This document shows, piece by piece, positions 31,430 to 40,312 of a DNA stretch of 64,000 nt. The stretch lies in assembly GCF_000633455.1 (NCBI RefSeq), contig NZ_AYMG01000034.1, positions 1 to 64,000 of the forward strand, in the 5' to 3' direction. The stretch comes from Pedobacter jeongneungensis. Lineage in GTDB: Bacteria > Bacteroidota > Bacteroidia > Sphingobacteriales > Sphingobacteriaceae. Position 1 is the stretch's first letter, and the number at the start of each line of letters is the position of its first letter. Position numbers and translations under genes: made by a program. The notes below the pieces were generated by a model. The model saw only the letters and a list, made by a program, of their open reading frames with translations. It was not told the DNA's origin and ran no database searches.

Positions 31430-32716
31430 TTATAAAATATCTTTACTCACTTTTAATAATGCTTGTCCGGCCAGATAAACATCCTCATAAGAATTATAAA
31501 GAGGCACGGCACTTAAACGGATTACATCTGGTTCGCGCCAATCGCCGAGTACATGATTAGCCATTAATCCATCAAAAATCTGCTTACCATTGCGCTCGGC
31601 AATGATGGATAACTGAGCGCCTCTATCATCAGGATTTTTCGGCGTTATAATTTTGTATTGATCCAAACCTAAATCCTTATTTACTTCATTTATAATAAAT
31701 TCAAGATACTTAGTTAAAGTAATACTTTTATTTCTGAGGGGTTCGATAAAACCAGCCTGTTCAAAAATTTGAAGAGATGCGTGATATAGTGCCATAGGCA
31801 TTACCTGTGTACAGCTTACCTGCCAGCCATCTGCTCCAGCCTCGGGAACGAAACCCTTTTCCATTTTAAAACGTTTGCTTTCCTGATAACCCCACCATCC
31901 TGCAAAACGGTTTAAACCGGTATTATTAAAATGTTTTTCATGAACAAAAATTCCGCTTATACCGCCCGGACCTGAATTTTGGTATTTATAAGAGCACCAG
32001 CAGGCGAAATCAACACCCCAATCATGAAGTTTCACGGGGACATTCCCGGCAGCATGCGCCAGATCCCAGCCAACAATGGCTCCAATTTCATGACCGGCTT
32101 TGGTAATGGTTTCCATATCGTACCATTGTCCCGTATAATAATTAATCCCACCAAACAACACCAATGCAATTTGATCTGCATTTTCTTTGATCTGAGCAAC
32201 GATATCCTCTGTGCAAAGCACTTCTTCGCCCTCACGAGGAAAAACCTCTATAATCGCTTCTTTTGGATCAAAACCACGAAACCTCACCTGACTCTCTATA
32301 GCGTATTGATCAGACGGGAACGCACCGCCTTCCATAATAATTTTAAAGCGTTTGCCTTTAGGCTGGTAAAAACTCACCATTAAAAGGTGAAGGTTTACAG
32401 TTAAGGTATTCATCGGACAAACTTCAGCTGGTGACGCGCCAACAATTGGCGCCATTAACTTTTTGAGTTCTTTATGATAGAACATCCAGGGTTCATTTCC
32501 ATCAAACCAGCCTTCAACAGCATAGTTTGCCCAATTATCAAGCTGACGCTTTAAAACTTCACCTGCTGCTTTAGGTTGAAGCCCTAATGAATTACCACAC
32601 AGATAGATAAAATCTTTCCCGTTATGGCTTGGAAATAAAAATTGAGACCTAAATTGATGGAGCTGATCAGCCTCATCTTGTGCTTTGGCAAATGAAAGGG
32701 AGTTTTCGAAATTCAT
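31430..32716 (-). CDS. kynU: Kynureninase
   Basis: About 428 aa. I start at MNFENSLSFAKAQDEADQLH (32716), because the extra 17 residues of the upstream ATG (32767) are unlike the family. It is a PLP enzyme that splits kynurenine to anthranilate and alanine in tryptophan degradation or NAD synthesis. YLCGNSLGLQPK, VGWDLAHAAGNVPVKLHDW with FACWCSYKYQNSGPGGISG (PLP lysine in SYKYQN) and FAGWWGYQESKRFKME are family signatures. No other kynurenine-pathway gene is adjacent. Confidence 0.95.
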   Translation of the reverse strand: MNFENSLSFAKAQDEADQLHQFRSQFLFPSHNGKDFIYLCGNSLGLQPKAAGEVLKRQLDNWANYAVEGWFDGNEPWMFYHKELKKLMAPIVGASPAEVCPMNTLTVNLHLLMVSFYQPKGKRFKIIMEGGAFPSDQYAIESQVRFRGFDPKEAIIEVFPREGEEVLCTEDIVAQIKENADQIALVLFGGINYYTGQWYDMETITKAGHEIGAIVGWDLAHAAGNVPVKLHDWGVDFACWCSYKYQNSGPGGISGIFVHEKHFNNTGLNRFAGWWGYQESKRFKMEKGFVPEAGADGWQVSCTQVMPMALYHASLQIFEQAGFIEPLRNKSITLTKYLEFIINEVNKDLGLDQYKIITPKNPDDRGAQLSIIAERNGKQIFDGLMANHVLGDWREPDVIRLSAVPLYNSYEDVYLAGQALLKVSKDIL

Positions 32717-32781
32717 TGCCCCAATATTACAAAAAAAGCAGGCATTGTTTCCAATCCTGCTTTCCAATTTATTGCATTTTG

Positions 32782-33270
32782 TTAAAATTTTATGGTGTCG
32801 TGCTTACCTAAATCAGGTGTATCACCAGTTACCACTGCTTTTAACATACTGAACAACACTACAATTTTTGAAGATGATGCATCCCAATATTCCGCTTCTT
32901 CTGGTGTAACTTTTATCAGAATTAATCTCGGATCTTCAATGCCATCCGGAAACCAGGCTTTAACAAAGGGCGAGAAATAAGCTTCTTTACGCACTTTGTC
33001 ATCTACAAGCTCTGCTTTACCCTTAACGGTTAAATAAGTATTTTTAGAAGGATCGCTATAGGCCAGCAGCACATTATTTTCTTTTGAGATCTCTTTGGAT
33101 TTAGGCGAATACTCATTGGTGTAAAACCACAAACTGCCATCGTCTTCTATTTTTGCAGTGCCCATTGGTCTGCTTCCAAATTCGTCTCCCGAAGAAAATG
33201 TAGTGAACATACAGGTTCTAACACTTTCTGCCATTTCTTTAAGGATTGCTATATTTTTCTCGTTTTTCAT
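32782..33270 (-). CDS. FMN-binding split-barrel protein (general stress protein 26-like)
   Basis: A 162-aa protein of the pyridoxamine-5'-phosphate oxidase-like superfamily. CMFTTFSSGDEFGSRPMGTA and LWFYTNEYSPKSKEI are typical of the GSP26 group, which binds FMN or F420 and is stress-induced. The reaction is unknown. Confidence 0.86.
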   Translation of the reverse strand: MKNEKNIAILKEMAESVRTCMFTTFSSGDEFGSRPMGTAKIEDDGSLWFYTNEYSPKSKEISKENNVLLAYSDPSKNTYLTVKGKAELVDDKVRKEAYFSPFVKAWFPDGIEDPRLILIKVTPEEAEYWDASSSKIVVLFSMLKAVVTGDTPDLGKHDTIKF

Positions 33271-33323
33271 GATTTTTAGTATATGAAAGAAAAACAGGAA
33301 GCAACCTAAAAGGTTTGCATGAA

Positions 33324-33929
33324 TTAAATCTTATTTGGTTTGCTTACATATTTATTACCTTTTACAAAGAAACGCCAGGGCAGCAAGGCATGTTCTTTCG
33401 CATAGGCAATACCCACACGGGGTGTTGCAGCAATATCTTCTTCTTTATATTGGATATGATGATCTTCAATCCAGATATCATCACCAGAAAGATTTTTTGC
33501 ATTAAAGCTTTTATCGATCCCTAATGCTTTTGCCGCAGATCCCGGTCCAGCCGAAATAGCCCCCTTTGTATGAGGCATGTTTCTCCGTTCTTCAATAATT
33601 TCTATACCAATCAGTGGCTCTATCCCCCTGATCAAAACTGCATGAGGATCATTTTTAACCGAAGTAACCACATTAAAAAGATGATGCATGCCATAACAGA
33701 GGTAAACATACGCAATGCCACCAGTACCATACATGGTTTCGGTGCGGTTGGTGCGGCGACCGCCATAGGCATGAGATGCTTTATCTTTTATTCCGAAATA
33801 GGCTTCCGTTTCTACAATAATACCAGCAGTGATTTCATCGCCGATTTTAGTGTATAAAACCTTACCAAGCAAATCTTTGGCAAGACCTACTACATCTTCA
33901 TTCAGGTAATATTCAGGGTTTAATTTCAA
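33324..33929 (-). CDS. DNA-3-methyladenine glycosylase (AAG/MPG type)
   Basis: A 201-aa base-excision-repair glycosylase of the mammalian AAG type. ETEAYFGIKDKASHAYGGRR has the catalytic Glu; TNRTETMYGTGGIAYVYLCY GMHHLFNVVT and VLIRGIEPLIG are the family blocks. It removes alkylated or deaminated purines. Confidence 0.94.
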   Translation of the reverse strand: MKLNPEYYLNEDVVGLAKDLLGKVLYTKIGDEITAGIIVETEAYFGIKDKASHAYGGRRTNRTETMYGTGGIAYVYLCYGMHHLFNVVTSVKNDPHAVLIRGIEPLIGIEIIEERRNMPHTKGAISAGPGSAAKALGIDKSFNAKNLSGDDIWIEDHHIQYKEEDIAATPRVGIAYAKEHALLPWRFFVKGNKYVSKPNKI

Positions 33930-33942
33930 TATTTGATATGAA

Positions 33943-34422
33943 TTATCTGTTTAATAAAATATTGATAACCTGCTCTAAATAAATATGATCTGTTGAATCA
34001 AATTTATTAAACACTTCACTATCTACATCAAGCACACCAATTACTTCATCATTAACAATTAAAGGGAGAACGATCTCAGACTTTGAAGCTGATGCACAAG
34101 CAATATGCCCAGGAAATTCATCCACATCGGGAACGATGATGGTTTGCGCTTCAGCCCAGGAAGCACCACAAACACCTTTTCCTTTTTTAATCCTTGTGCA
34201 GGCCACCGGACCCTGAAAAGGACCAAGCACCAGCTCATCCTGCTTAACCAGATAGAAACCTACCCAAAACCAACCAAACTGCTCTTTAAGTGCTGCAGCA
34301 ACGTTTGCCAGGTTAGCGATAAAATCTGTTTCGCCACGCAACAAAGCTTCAATCTGAGGAATAATGGATTGATATTGTTCTTCTTTCGAAGTATCTCTGG
34401 TAATAACTAAATCTTCTGCCAT
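33943..34422 (-). CDS. Free methionine-(R)-sulfoxide reductase (GAF domain)
   Basis: About 159 aa, started at MAEDLVITRDTS; seven residues more with the upstream ATG at 34443. The single GAF domain has the three conserved cysteines of fRMsr: VACTRI, GVCGASW and HIACASASKSEIVLP. It reduces free Met-R-sulfoxide, protecting against oxidation. Confidence 0.92.
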   Translation of the reverse strand: MAEDLVITRDTSKEEQYQSIIPQIEALLRGETDFIANLANVAAALKEQFGWFWVGFYLVKQDELVLGPFQGPVACTRIKKGKGVCGASWAEAQTIIVPDVDEFPGHIACASASKSEIVLPLIVNDEVIGVLDVDSEVFNKFDSTDHIYLEQVINILLNR

Positions 34423-34551
34423 TTTATTTTTTGTGTAATTCAAAGTTAATCATGATTTGTGAGATGTACAGAAACTTTGGTTTTAATGACGAAAATTTGA
34501 ACGATAAGCTATCTTTAAATTCCTTAGTTTTGGCAAATCAACCACTAATTT

Positions 34552-35247
34552 ATGATTGTAGCATTAACCATTACCAAATTCCGTGGCTTCACCATCCCTT
34601 TTGCCTTTATTGGGATGGCGATTCTCAGGATTCCATTATGGCTAAACAAACGCTGCAGATTTTGGAAACTGATGGGTAGCGGTAAAGATGCACAGGTAGA
34701 CCTGCCTCCTGACTATAAACACTGGGCGATATTAACTACCTGGGATAACCGGGAAGATTACAACACCTTCTATCATGAGTCATTTGCAATGAAATGGTTT
34801 AATTTCTTTAGTATTGAAAGCTTTACGATCTTACTTAAGCCTTTATCAAGCCATGGCTTATGGTCAGCAAAAGAACCATTTAAGGTACAAAAAACAGATC
34901 AAAACCATAGTGGTAAAATCGCTGTGATTACCAGGGCTGCCATCAGGTTTAATAAGTTAAAAGAATTTAGGCACAATGTGAAAAGGGCAGCGGACGCCAT
35001 GAGAAACGCTCCTGGTTTTATTCTTTCGGCTGGCATTGGCGAAAATCCATTTTTTGACCAGGCTACGTTTTCCATCTGGGAAGATGCGGAAAGCATGAAG
35101 GCTTATGCTTATCAATCACACGATCATTCAGATGTTATTAAACTTACCAGGGAGCGCAAGTGGTATAAAGAAGAGCTGTTTGCCCGTTTCGGGATAATCG
35201 ATAGCTGGGGATCATTAAACGGCGTTGAAATCAATACAAATAATTAA
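34552..35247 (+). CDS. CrtA/spheroidene-monooxygenase-like protein
   Basis: A 231-aa protein whose pattern (FAFIGMAILRIPLWLNKRCR FWKLMGSGKD, WAILTTWDNREDYNTFYHES) matches my memory of the CrtA family of carotenoid monooxygenases and their uncharacterised relatives; FILSAGIGENPFFDQATFSI W and KLTRERKWYKEELFARF follow. No carotenoid genes are nearby, so the substrate may be something else. The following small gene starts 15 bases later. Confidence 0.6.
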   Translation: MIVALTITKFRGFTIPFAFIGMAILRIPLWLNKRCRFWKLMGSGKDAQVDLPPDYKHWAILTTWDNREDYNTFYHESFAMKWFNFFSIESFTILLKPLSSHGLWSAKEPFKVQKTDQNHSGKIAVITRAAIRFNKLKEFRHNVKRAADAMRNAPGFILSAGIGENPFFDQATFSIWEDAESMKAYAYQSHDHSDVIKLTRERKWYKEELFARFGIIDSWGSLNGVEINTNN

Positions 35248-35262
35248 AAATAAAACTAAAGC

Positions 35263-35514
35263 ATGAGAGTAGTAGCAGAACTTCCACACCCGGAATGTAA
35301 GATTACCATTTTTTCGATGAACCAGAAATTTATCATCAAGTTTGAACAGGGCACTTTTGAACAAAGTTATAAATTGGCAGAACTAGACCTGAGTGGAGGA
35401 GGTGTAAATGATGTGTTCGAAATTTTGGATGAAGAATTTATTCAGACTGTTATTGCAAAGTTTAAGATTATGCGTACTGACTTTACAGCGGCATACAAGA
35501 GGCATCAATATTAG
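35263..35514 (+). CDS. Small conserved-looking protein, 83 aa
   Basis: A soluble protein (MRVVAELPHPECKITIFSMN..., KFEQGTFEQSYKLAELDLSG) with strands and a C-terminal helix. It is probably co-transcribed with the CrtA-like gene, 15 bases upstream. No function recognised. Confidence 0.7.
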   Translation: MRVVAELPHPECKITIFSMNQKFIIKFEQGTFEQSYKLAELDLSGGGVNDVFEILDEEFIQTVIAKFKIMRTDFTAAYKRHQY

Positions 35515-36054
35515 AGAATAAATGCGTAATTTCCTGATATTAAGTTAGTTAATTATTAAATCAGAATTATATTTTGAATTTTAAGGTATTTTAGGACAAT
35601 TAATATGACCTTATAAAGAGTTTTTATTTATACAAACAAGCATAACTCACTGATATATTGGTTTTTAAAATCATTCACAAAATATAATTTCGCACTGTGA
35701 TTTCGCCAAATAAATGGGAGGTTTAGTGATTTTAAGATGAAATTATGATTAGAGATAAGCTTAAGATCATTCACCTAACAACAGCTTGTCCTGCCTTGTA
35801 AGCATTAGCAAAACTCCAAATTAGAAAGATCGTCATTGCGAGGCACGAAGCAATCTTACAACGACCGATACTAGCGCCCGCATTAAGATTGCTTTGTCGG
35901 CTGAAAAAGCCTTCTCGCAATGACGATCCATCGAAACGTATCATCGCCTTAAATCAGTGTATTATTCCAATTGATTTTTGATGCAATAAATCATCCCTCA
36001 GATAACATTACTAAAAACCTAAACAGTCGGTCGTTCTAATTAACTAAATGAGCT
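35515..36054. other. 540-bp gene-free gap
   Basis: It contains the palindromic element at 35831-35925 and otherwise only AT-rich sequence. I see no convincing gene, RNA or promoter. Confidence 0.6.
35831..35925. repeat. Complete 95-bp palindromic repeat
   Basis: Perfect 12-bp terminal inverted repeats CGTCATTGCGAG / CTCGCAATGACG, with GAAGCAATCTTA and TAAGATTGCTTT pairing inside. A truncated copy lies at bases 1-72. It resembles a REP/MITE-type element. Confidence 0.8.
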
Positions 36055-36387
36055 TTAAACAGAAACTACCGTATCGTGCACCACTACCCTGTACCAGTTT
36101 TGAGAGAATTTTTCAACCGCATCTAAATGTGTTTTATCTTCCTGATAAGCATTGTGATCTGCAATGTTTGCAAAAGTAATGGTAAGCGAATAGGTAAATG
36201 AATTATCGGTAACTGGGCGCACAGGCGTATTGGCAGCTAGACCATAACTTAGGGTTTTAATATATTTAATCGGTTTTAAGCTTTCGAAAAAGTTAGCAAA
36301 GTTTTCTATTTCATCTTTGGTAAGTTGTGGTTTTAACCAGAACATTACAAAATGTTGAATCTGGCCTTTATCTGCGGTTTCTGTCAT
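36055..36387 (-). CDS. Dabb-domain protein (stress-responsive A/B barrel)
   Basis: A 110-aa protein with the ferredoxin-like dimeric A/B barrel: IQHFVMFWLKPQLTKDEIEN at the start, and ADHNAYQEDKTHLDAVEKF later, both characteristic. Some members are polyketide cyclases; most have unknown roles. Confidence 0.85.
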   Translation of the reverse strand: MTETADKGQIQHFVMFWLKPQLTKDEIENFANFFESLKPIKYIKTLSYGLAANTPVRPVTDNSFTYSLTITFANIADHNAYQEDKTHLDAVEKFSQNWYRVVVHDTVVSV

Positions 36388-36433
36388 GGGATCTTTTTTC
36401 GCTAATATATTAAACCTTTTTTACTGGGCATAA

Positions 36434-36460
36434 AAAAGTCCCGATGTAAACCGGGACTTT
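36434..36460 (-). terminator. Intrinsic terminator after the glycine-zipper gene
   Basis: AAAGTCCCGG and CGGGACTTTTTT pair in a stem followed by T on the minus strand, 21 bases after the gene's stop. Confidence 0.85.
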
Positions 36461-36480
36461 AATATTTTGATTAAAACTTA

Positions 36481-36987
36481 TTAGTTTTTAGGTTGCACAC
36501 GGCCAGATTTTCTGTCTTCGCCTCTACCGATTAAATAACCGCCACCAGCTCCAACTAATCCGCCAATAATAGCACCTCTGCCTTTTTTCTTATCGATTAA
36601 AGCACCACCAACAGCACCACCAACTCCACCGATTACTGCACCTTTAGCAGCATCACTCCAGCCTTTTTTCTTTGCAGTTGGTTGCGTACCACCATAAGCA
36701 GCACTTGAACTACCACCCGAACCCGAGCTTGCATAAGATCTTGACGATGCTGCTCCTGCTCTTCTTGCTGCTACTAATTCTGCCTGGTGTTTAGCTTCTT
36801 TTTCCTGCTCTACTTTTGCTGCAGCAGCTTTATTAAAGCTATCTAATCTTAAACTATCTTTTACGGCTTTAATAGCTAATTGTTTTTCTGCCTGTTGTTG
36901 TTTTAATGCTGCTTCTTCTTTTGCTTTATTGTTACATGCAAACAAAACAGATGAACTTAATGCGATTACTACCAATATCTTTTTCAT
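36481..36987 (-). CDS. Glycine-zipper lipoprotein
   Basis: A 168-aa lipoprotein (lipobox SSVLFAC). An Ala/Lys/Glu-rich helical region (KEEAALKQQQAEKQLAIKAV) is followed by a Ser/Gly linker and a YMGG-like glycine zipper (KGAVIGGVGGAVGGALIDKK KGRGAIIGGLVGAGGGYLIG). The zipper probably inserts in or spans the outer membrane. Role unknown. Confidence 0.83.
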   Translation of the reverse strand: MKKILVVIALSSSVLFACNNKAKEEAALKQQQAEKQLAIKAVKDSLRLDSFNKAAAAKVEQEKEAKHQAELVAARRAGAASSRSYASSGSGGSSSAAYGGTQPTAKKKGWSDAAKGAVIGGVGGAVGGALIDKKKGRGAIIGGLVGAGGGYLIGRGEDRKSGRVQPKN

Positions 36988-37118
36988 AACATTTAATTTT
37001 TACATGACGCTTGTTCAGCTACCTAACCTCGCTAAACAGGTTTCATTTGGGATGTGTGATTTAGTTAATTATATGTAGTAAAGAAAAAATGATGCCAAAA
37101 TGTTTTGAAAATGAAAAA

Positions 37119-37844
37119 TTATGGCAATAAATCGATATACCAGAAGCCGGAAAGTGTTGTGGATGAGCAAGGTGAATCATCATCCGTTGTTTTTTGGGCA
37201 GGTGCATTATAGGTGCGGAATACCTGCTCTCCGATGGTGAATGGCATTTTATTCTTGAAAACAGGTCCTTCAAAAGCGAAAGTATGAAACTCTCCGTTTT
37301 CGCCACAAGGGTCGATATCTGCAGGAAGTTTGCTGATTAAATCCATACTGATTACTTTTCCACAAATGCTTTCCAGATTTTGTTGTACGCAGACTATGAT
37401 GGTTTTATAGCGCAGGTTTAAGAATTCTTCTATCAGATTTTTCGTGTTTTTCTGCCATAAAGGGAAAATTGCCTGAAGGCCAATTTCAGCCAGTTTATTT
37501 TCGCGGTATTGGCGAAGGTCTTCTAAAAAGATATCGCCAAAAATAGAATGGGTAATACCTTCTTCTTTGAATTTTGTTAAATGCTTCTTCATGGCACTAT
37601 CATAAGTATCCATATCAGGCATTTCGCCCAGGCGGATCTGATGCAATGGGATACCAATGCTTTCGGCCTGTTTAATTAACAATGCTTCTCTAACACCATG
37701 CATGGAAACACGGTTATATTTTTCAGTAACTGTAGTAACAAGGTAACGGATTTCGATGGTTGGATCCTGTAAAACATAATGAAGTGCCAAAGTACTGTCT
37801 TTACCTCCGCTCCAGTTAAAAATACAGATTTTTTTATCGGGCAT
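37119..37844 (-). CDS. DUF71/COG2102 PP-loop ATPase, B12-linked subgroup
   Basis: A 241-aa PP-loop ATPase: WSGGKDSTLALHYVL at residues 11-25 binds ATP, and RVSMHGVREALLIKQAESIG and the CGENGEFHTFAFEGPVF block are DUF71-specific. Eukaryotic and archaeal relatives make diphthamide (Dph6). A bacterial subgroup encoded next to B12 transport genes has been proposed by de Crecy-Lagard and colleagues to take part in B12 salvage. Here it is the last gene of a cobalamin-riboswitch operon and overlaps the Sir2 gene by 11 bases, which fits that subgroup. Confidence 0.88.
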   Translation of the reverse strand: MPDKKICIFNWSGGKDSTLALHYVLQDPTIEIRYLVTTVTEKYNRVSMHGVREALLIKQAESIGIPLHQIRLGEMPDMDTYDSAMKKHLTKFKEEGITHSIFGDIFLEDLRQYRENKLAEIGLQAIFPLWQKNTKNLIEEFLNLRYKTIIVCVQQNLESICGKVISMDLISKLPADIDPCGENGEFHTFAFEGPVFKNKMPFTIGEQVFRTYNAPAQKTTDDDSPCSSTTLSGFWYIDLLP

Positions 37845-38526
37845 TGGCTAAGATTGCTTTAAGTTCGGCTACACCTTCTACGGCATTTTTTTCAATATTG
37901 ATCACGTTTTTATACCGCTTTACATCTGGTATGCGGGGATCGATGATGTATTTATCTACAACAGAGGGCACAAAATCGATTAAGCCCGCAGCAGGATAAA
38001 CAGCTAGTGAAGTGCCGATCAGCACAAATATGTCGGCCTGTTTGCAAATTAGTGCAGCCACATCGATCATCGGTACAGCTTCGCCAAACCATACTACATG
38101 AGGCCTGAGCTGAGATCCCAATTCACATAATTCGCCCATTTTGATTTCTGTTCCTTCTATGGGATAGGTTAAATTAGGTCGTAAATCGGACTGTGATCTG
38201 GTAATTACCCCATGGAGATGGGTAACTTTGGTAGAACCAGCCCTTTCGTGCAGGTCGTCAATATTTTGGGTGATGATCTCCACGTCGAAATCTTTTTCGA
38301 GTTCAGCCAGTAATTGATGGGCTTGATTAGGCTGGGCAGCTAAAACCTGTTTTCTTCGCTCATTATAAAACTGCTGAACCAATTCCGGATCTTTTTCCCA
38401 GGCTTCGGGGGTAGCAACATCGTAAACATTGTAACCTTCCCATAATCCATCGGCATCCCTAAATGTTTTTAACCCACTTTCGGCGCTGATCCCTGCTCCT
38501 GTTAAAACAACCAGTTTTAATTTCAT
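37834..38526 (-). CDS. Sir2-family NAD-dependent deacylase
   Basis: A 230-aa sirtuin: LTGAGISAESGLKTFRDADG LW and TQNIDDLHERAGS bind NAD, and THLHGVI has the catalytic histidine. It lacks the four-cysteine zinc site (one Cys remains in GELCELGSQLRPHVVWFGE), as in other Bacteroidetes sirtuins known to me. FYNERRKQ carries the YxxR acyl-pocket motif of desuccinylases. It shares a base with the gene before it and overlaps the DUF71 gene, inside the B12 operon. Confidence 0.9.
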   Translation of the reverse strand: MKLKLVVLTGAGISAESGLKTFRDADGLWEGYNVYDVATPEAWEKDPELVQQFYNERRKQVLAAQPNQAHQLLAELEKDFDVEIITQNIDDLHERAGSTKVTHLHGVITRSQSDLRPNLTYPIEGTEIKMGELCELGSQLRPHVVWFGEAVPMIDVAALICKQADIFVLIGTSLAVYPAAGLIDFVPSVVDKYIIDPRIPDVKRYKNVINIEKNAVEGVAELKAILANAR

Positions 38527-39116
38527 TATTTAATATTTTTAATTCCTGCTGATCTGAAAAGCTTGGCAAGAAGTTCGTATTTCCCAAAACAGGTATCGTA
38601 TAAAGACGGTCCGTGTGTACCCTTATATCTGTCATTTACCCATGTACTATATCCTGTTTGAGAAAAACAAATGTTGATTGCGGCAATTGCATTATTATTC
38701 TCATCGAGATAAACAATTGCATTCTCAGCTGTTTTACATTCGAAAACTAAAATCTTTATCGGATAACCTTTATATTTATAATTAAAGAGCGTTTTGTTCA
38801 ATGAATCAGTTTCCTGACTTGACAGCAAGTGTTTTTCTTTTATAACTTCATCGTTCAACAACCCGTTTTTAAAATATGGTGTATGATTAGATGTGTCAGT
38901 ATTCTTAAAAGATATGTATAAAATTTTCTTCGCGAAATTATAAAAATCCGTTTTTCTAATCCGTTTAAAATCAGTTGCTTTTCCATCATGTGATTTCAAC
39001 ACACACTTACAAGCTTCTATATATTCTGCTACTGCAGAATCTGTATATTTTTTATCCTGCGCTTTACCAAATGAATAAATAAAAATACTAATAAGCGTTA
39101 AAAAGAGATATTTCAT
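38526..39116 (-). CDS. Secreted protein of unknown function in the B12 operon
   Basis: A 196-aa protein with signal peptide MKYLFLTLISIFIYSFGKAQ and a mature part rich in Lys, Asp and Tyr (CVLKSHDGKATDFKRIRKTD FYNFAKKIL). It lies 2 bases after the BtuF-like gene and overlaps sir2 by one base. No family recognised; periplasmic location inferred. Confidence 0.68.
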   Translation of the reverse strand: MKYLFLTLISIFIYSFGKAQDKKYTDSAVAEYIEACKCVLKSHDGKATDFKRIRKTDFYNFAKKILYISFKNTDTSNHTPYFKNGLLNDEVIKEKHLLSSQETDSLNKTLFNYKYKGYPIKILVFECKTAENAIVYLDENNNAIAAINICFSQTGYSTWVNDRYKGTHGPSLYDTCFGKYELLAKLFRSAGIKNIK

Positions 39117-39118
39117 TT

Positions 39119-40054
39119 TTAGGACTGGTAGTCTTTTACAGTATCTAGTTTTACAAATTTTTCAGCAATATTTTCCTCAGCTTTAAAAATTTCCGGATGG
39201 AACATACAGGCTAAAGCTTCAATACCTTCTACCAAAGTGCCGATGCTTGGCTGAGTAAACATATCGAAATCGGCAATATAAACCTGATTGCTTTTTACCG
39301 CTTCAAGATTATCCCAACCTGGTTTTGATGTCAATAGTTCCATTTCTTCCATGCTTCTTTTCTTATCGAAACCACATGGAGCAATCACCAAAACTTCGGG
39401 ATTGTATTTTAAAATTTTATCCCATTGGGTAACAATAGAATCACCGGCAGGATTTGAAAGCATATCTACCCCACCCGCAGCAGCAATTTGAAAAGGAATC
39501 CAATGACCACAATTATAAATCGGTTCGATCCATTCCATCAGCATCACCCTTTTTAAAGGTGCGCGGTTTGCCCTGAGTTGATCTAAAATACAATCAGTTT
39601 TCTTTTGTAAACCTGAAAGATAATTTAAGGCCACTTCTTCTTTGCCTAAAGCTTTTGCAATCGTAATGGCGCATTCAAAAACATCCTGAAGGTTATTGGG
39701 TGATAGAGGAACGAGCGTAGGCTGCTTGCTAAGCTTCATTACGGCAGTTTCGGTGCAAACGGTATCGATGTTGCAAACCTCGCAGATATCTTGTGTAAAA
39801 ACCACATCGGGTGAAATACTTTCTAAAAGCTCATCATCTACCCAATACAAACTTTTGCCCTGTGCTTTCGAGGCCGAAAATATACGGTCGATTTCGATAC
39901 TGGAATAATTTTTACCCTCTAATATGCAGCGAACAACCTTTGGCTGATCGGCAGCTTCTTTAGGACATTCGAAGGTTACGCCATATAGGTATTCTTGTAA
40001 ACCCATATCGTAGATCATTTTAGTGGCAGCGGGTAAAAAGGAAACGACTTTCAT
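39119..40054 (-). CDS. BtuF-like cobalamin-binding protein without a signal peptide
   Basis: A 311-aa Peripla_BP_2-type protein (MKVVSFLPAATKMIYDMGLQ, SIVTQWDKILKYNPEVLVIA). Such domains bind B12 for BtuCD. Here the N-terminus has no signal peptide and the domain starts at once, so it should stay in the cytosol. Cysteines C30, C43 and C91, C94, C100 (ICEVCNIDTVCTE) are unusual for a periplasmic binder and could hold a metal or cobalamin ligand. No BtuC or BtuD gene is adjacent. The operon context supports a cobalamin or cobinamide role. Confidence 0.8.
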   Translation of the reverse strand: MKVVSFLPAATKMIYDMGLQEYLYGVTFECPKEAADQPKVVRCILEGKNYSSIEIDRIFSASKAQGKSLYWVDDELLESISPDVVFTQDICEVCNIDTVCTETAVMKLSKQPTLVPLSPNNLQDVFECAITIAKALGKEEVALNYLSGLQKKTDCILDQLRANRAPLKRVMLMEWIEPIYNCGHWIPFQIAAAGGVDMLSNPAGDSIVTQWDKILKYNPEVLVIAPCGFDKKRSMEEMELLTSKPGWDNLEAVKSNQVYIADFDMFTQPSIGTLVEGIEALACMFHPEIFKAEENIAEKFVKLDTVKDYQS

Positions 40055-40070
40055 CTCAATATTTTTTATG

Positions 40071-40216
40071 CGTCATCCTGAACTTGTTTCAGGATCTATT
40101 ATTCTTAACGTCGGATACCCTTACGGTAAATCCAAATCGTTTTTATAAGAGCCTCCTAAGATAAATAAAATCTAATCGTCATGTTATTAAGATACTGAAA
40201 TAAATTCAGCATGACG
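40071..40216. repeat. Palindromic intergenic repeat (CGTCATCCTGAA...GCATGACG)
   Basis: Ends CGTCAT / ATGACG are inverted; CCTGAACTTGTTTCAGG forms an internal hairpin near the left end and CTGAAATAAATTCAG one near the right. It lies between the BtuF-like gene and the DUF6580-like gene of one operon. Confidence 0.6.
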
Positions 40217-40227
40217 ACTATTTCTAG

Positions 40228-40270
40228 GTTAAAAAAAATCCCCTTCTGAATTAAATCAAAAGAGGATTTC
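40228..40270 (-). terminator. Possible terminator or attenuator inside the B12 operon
   Basis: AAATCCTCTTTTGA and TCAGAAGGGGATTT (minus strand) can pair and are followed by a T run. It lies after the DUF6580-like gene and before the BtuF-like gene, so it may make the downstream genes less expressed. Confidence 0.65.
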
Positions 40271-40312
40271 TGTTTATCTTTTATTTTGATTGGTGAGCCA
40301 CCAACCAGGTAA

